Positions 54,002 to 55,198 of a stretch of 55,198 nt of DNA are shown here, piece by piece. Source of the stretch: Phormidium sp. OSCR. Its GTDB lineage: Bacteria > Cyanobacteriota > Cyanobacteriia > Cyanobacteriales > Geitlerinemataceae. Within the stretch, counting starts at the first letter, position 1. The number at the start of each line of letters is the position of its first letter. A program made the translations under genes and the position numbers. The stretch covers positions 1 through 55,198 of the forward strand of contig LJZT01000016.1 in NCBI GenBank assembly GCA_001314905.1, given 5' to 3'. Below the pieces are notes generated by a model. The model was not told where the DNA came from and searched no databases. It saw only the letters and a list, made by a program, of their open reading frames with translations.

Positions 54002-54936
54002 TTGCGGCCATCCGGTAAAGTAACCCCCTTCAAAATTGCCCCATCCAAATTAGCTTGGTGGAGATTAGCACGAGATAAATTCGCCCCAGTGAGATTCGCA
54101 CGAACTAAGGTTGCTTCCGTCAAGTTTGCCATACTCAGATTGGCCCCAGCCAAGTTGGCACCCGTCATATTTGTAATCCGCAGACTTGCTTCTCGTAAAT
54201 CGGCCTGAGCCAAGTTAGCAAAACGTAAGTTAGCTAAATACAGATTAGCCCCGATGAGATTAGCACCAATAAAACTCGCTTTCGTCAAATTAGCGCCCAT
54301 GAGATTGGCAACACAAAGATTACCCAGACTAAGATTGGCACGATATAGATTAGCATGACAGAGTGTTGCCCCCACAAACTGAGCTAATGAACAGACCGCG
54401 AAACTCAGATTTGCATCTCGTAAATCCGCTTCCCCCAAATCCGCCATCGTCAGATCGACTTCCCGCAAATCAGCACGGATTAATTCCACATCTGATAAAT
54501 CCGCTTGACGTAGATTTGTGGTGTACAACCGCGCATCAGTAAAATCGGCCCGATTCAGTTGTGCCTGTTGTAGTACAGCTAGAGATAAATCTGCTTTCAC
54601 CAAGCTGGCCTCGGTTAAGTCGGCCCGAGTCAAGATTGCTTCTTTCAGAGAGCTATACCGTAAATCCGTCGTATAGAGAACGGCCTCAGTTAAGTCAGCT
54701 CGGTTGAGTTGAGCCTGTTCGAGGTTAGCCAGACATAAGTCCGCTTGCCTGAGATTGGTATCCGCTAGATTACAAGAACTAAAGTTGACTTCCCGCAGAT
54801 ACCGTTGCTCCAAGTTCTCTCCCTGTAAACTGGGTCTCAATTGGGGCTGTTCTTCCCGCCAGCGGTTCCACGAATCTGGACCGCGTTTGAGAATATCACT
54901 GGCTGATAGAGATTGAAAAGTTCCCATCGATTGCAC
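53992..54936 (-). CDS. Pentapeptide-repeat protein (long)
   Basis: 314 residues. A polar 50-residue head (SASDILKRGPDSWNRWREEQP) is followed by about 50 A(D/N)LXX units. Two segments repeat as larger blocks (LEQAQLNRADLTEAVLYTT and LQQAQLNRADFTDARLYTT, 65 residues apart), evidence of internal duplication. It ends LDGAILKGVTLPDGRKHP, related to the end of the other long pentapeptide protein. No signal or TM segment. Start may also be the ATG three codons on (MGTFQS). Confidence 0.88.
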   Translation of the reverse strand: MQSMGTFQSLSASDILKRGPDSWNRWREEQPQLRPSLQGENLEQRYLREVNFSSCNLADTNLRQADLCLANLEQAQLNRADLTEAVLYTTDLRYSSLKEAILTRADLTEASLVKADLSLAVLQQAQLNRADFTDARLYTTNLRQADLSDVELIRADLREVDLTMADLGEADLRDANLSFAVCSLAQFVGATLCHANLYRANLSLGNLCVANLMGANLTKASFIGANLIGANLYLANLRFANLAQADLREASLRITNMTGANLAGANLSMANLTEATLVRANLTGANLSRANLHQANLDGAILKGVTLPDGRKHP

Positions 54937-55050
54937 GGAAGAGTCCCCCTCATTTTAAGGGGTTAATACCGCAGAAATACGCAAGATTAAGCAGTACCTG
55001 AAGCCATCCCCAGTTCATTAGACCGAAAAACCTAAAAACATACCAACCCA

Positions 55051-55096
55051 AAAAGCCCACCCCAGATGAATATCACTTCATCTGGGGTGGGCTTTT
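55051..55096 (-). terminator. rRNA-operon terminator
   Basis: AAAAGCCCACCCCAGATGAA and its exact inverted copy around a 5-6 base loop make a 20-bp stem. On the minus strand it ends in GGGCTTTTTGGG, just after 5S rRNA. Confidence 0.93.
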
Positions 55097-55103
55097 GAGT
55101 ATT

Positions 55104-55198
55104 AACCTGGCACTGAGCTATCTTCCCAGGGGGCAACCCCCCAAGTATTTTCGCCGCAGAAGCGTTTCACAGCCGAGTTCGGGAAGGGATCGGAGTGG
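55104..55198 (-). rRNA. rrf: 5S ribosomal RNA (3' part, cut by the window end)
   Basis: The minus strand reads CCACTCCGATCCCTTCCCGA, then ACTCGGCTGTGAAACGC and so on to GAAGATAGCTCAGTGCCAGG, the conserved loop B to 3' end of bacterial 5S rRNA. The first ~25 nt lie beyond the window. The 16S and 23S genes should follow to the right. Confidence 0.95.

Overview
The window looks like chromosomal DNA from a filamentous, non-heterocystous cyanobacterium. The grounds are very frequent HIP1 octamers (GCGATCGC), cyanobacterial gene families (DUF1816, DUF1822, DUF5691, CBS-CP12, paired Mini-III/RlmB) and many interspersed low-complexity repeats. I cannot name the genus from sequence alone; a Phormidium/Sodalinema-like lineage is a guess.

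Layout. (1) 1-6.3 kb is an iron-uptake type locus. A decayed TnpB insertion sequence has cut off the front of an MFS transporter. A DUF2470 protein, TonB, a secreted MORN protein, ExbB, ExbD and a FecE-type ABC ATPase follow. (2) 6.3-14 kb is an accessory island: a 453-residue protein of unknown function diverging from a TerB-like/dynamin-like GTPase, a three-gene Uma2 cluster joined by ATGA overlaps, and a Gp37/Gp68-TcmP pair. (3) thiC with a TPP riboswitch, then DUF5691 diverging from a HerA/DUF87 ATPase. (4) 19-25.3 kb is a signalling cassette: a YbjN-like protein, a 1283-residue YbjN-TPR-CHAT protein with 138-bp internal repeats, a protein with a C-terminal HTH, and a DUF1822 protein. (5) 25.4-26.8 kb holds a VapC/antitoxin pair and a second locus where a PIN toxin remnant is fused to DUF29. 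(6) 27-30.5 kb carries a membrane protein, a helical protein, a pentapeptide protein and a small protein, three of them preceded by a TGCATAAA leader motif also seen before the YbjN gene. (7) 30.5-39 kb is mostly housekeeping: dxr, carA, an STAS protein with an apparent AUU start, Mini-III, RlmB, DUF1816, a hydrolase/SRPBCC pair and a TM-helix channel protein. (8) 39.7-48.8 kb: an RTX-TPR fusion, two peroxiredoxins, a CAT-anticodon tRNA, two copies of a probable sRNA family, an ABC1 kinase, a tiny YqaE/Pmp3 gene, a SanA/YdcF protein and CBS-CP12. (9) 49-55.2 kb: two large pentapeptide proteins, a ClC-CBS-USP protein with Gln at the gating-glutamate position, an epimerase, and the end of an rRNA operon (5S plus terminator) entering from the right on the minus strand.

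Best candidates for undescribed biology are the TerB-dynamin locus with its divergent partner, the YbjN/CHAT/HTH/DUF1822 cassette, and the two-copy sRNA with a 34-nt identical core. Three copies of a MITE-like element with TATAGCAA/TTGCTATA ends are also present. All family assignments come from reading motifs by eye; no database search was run.
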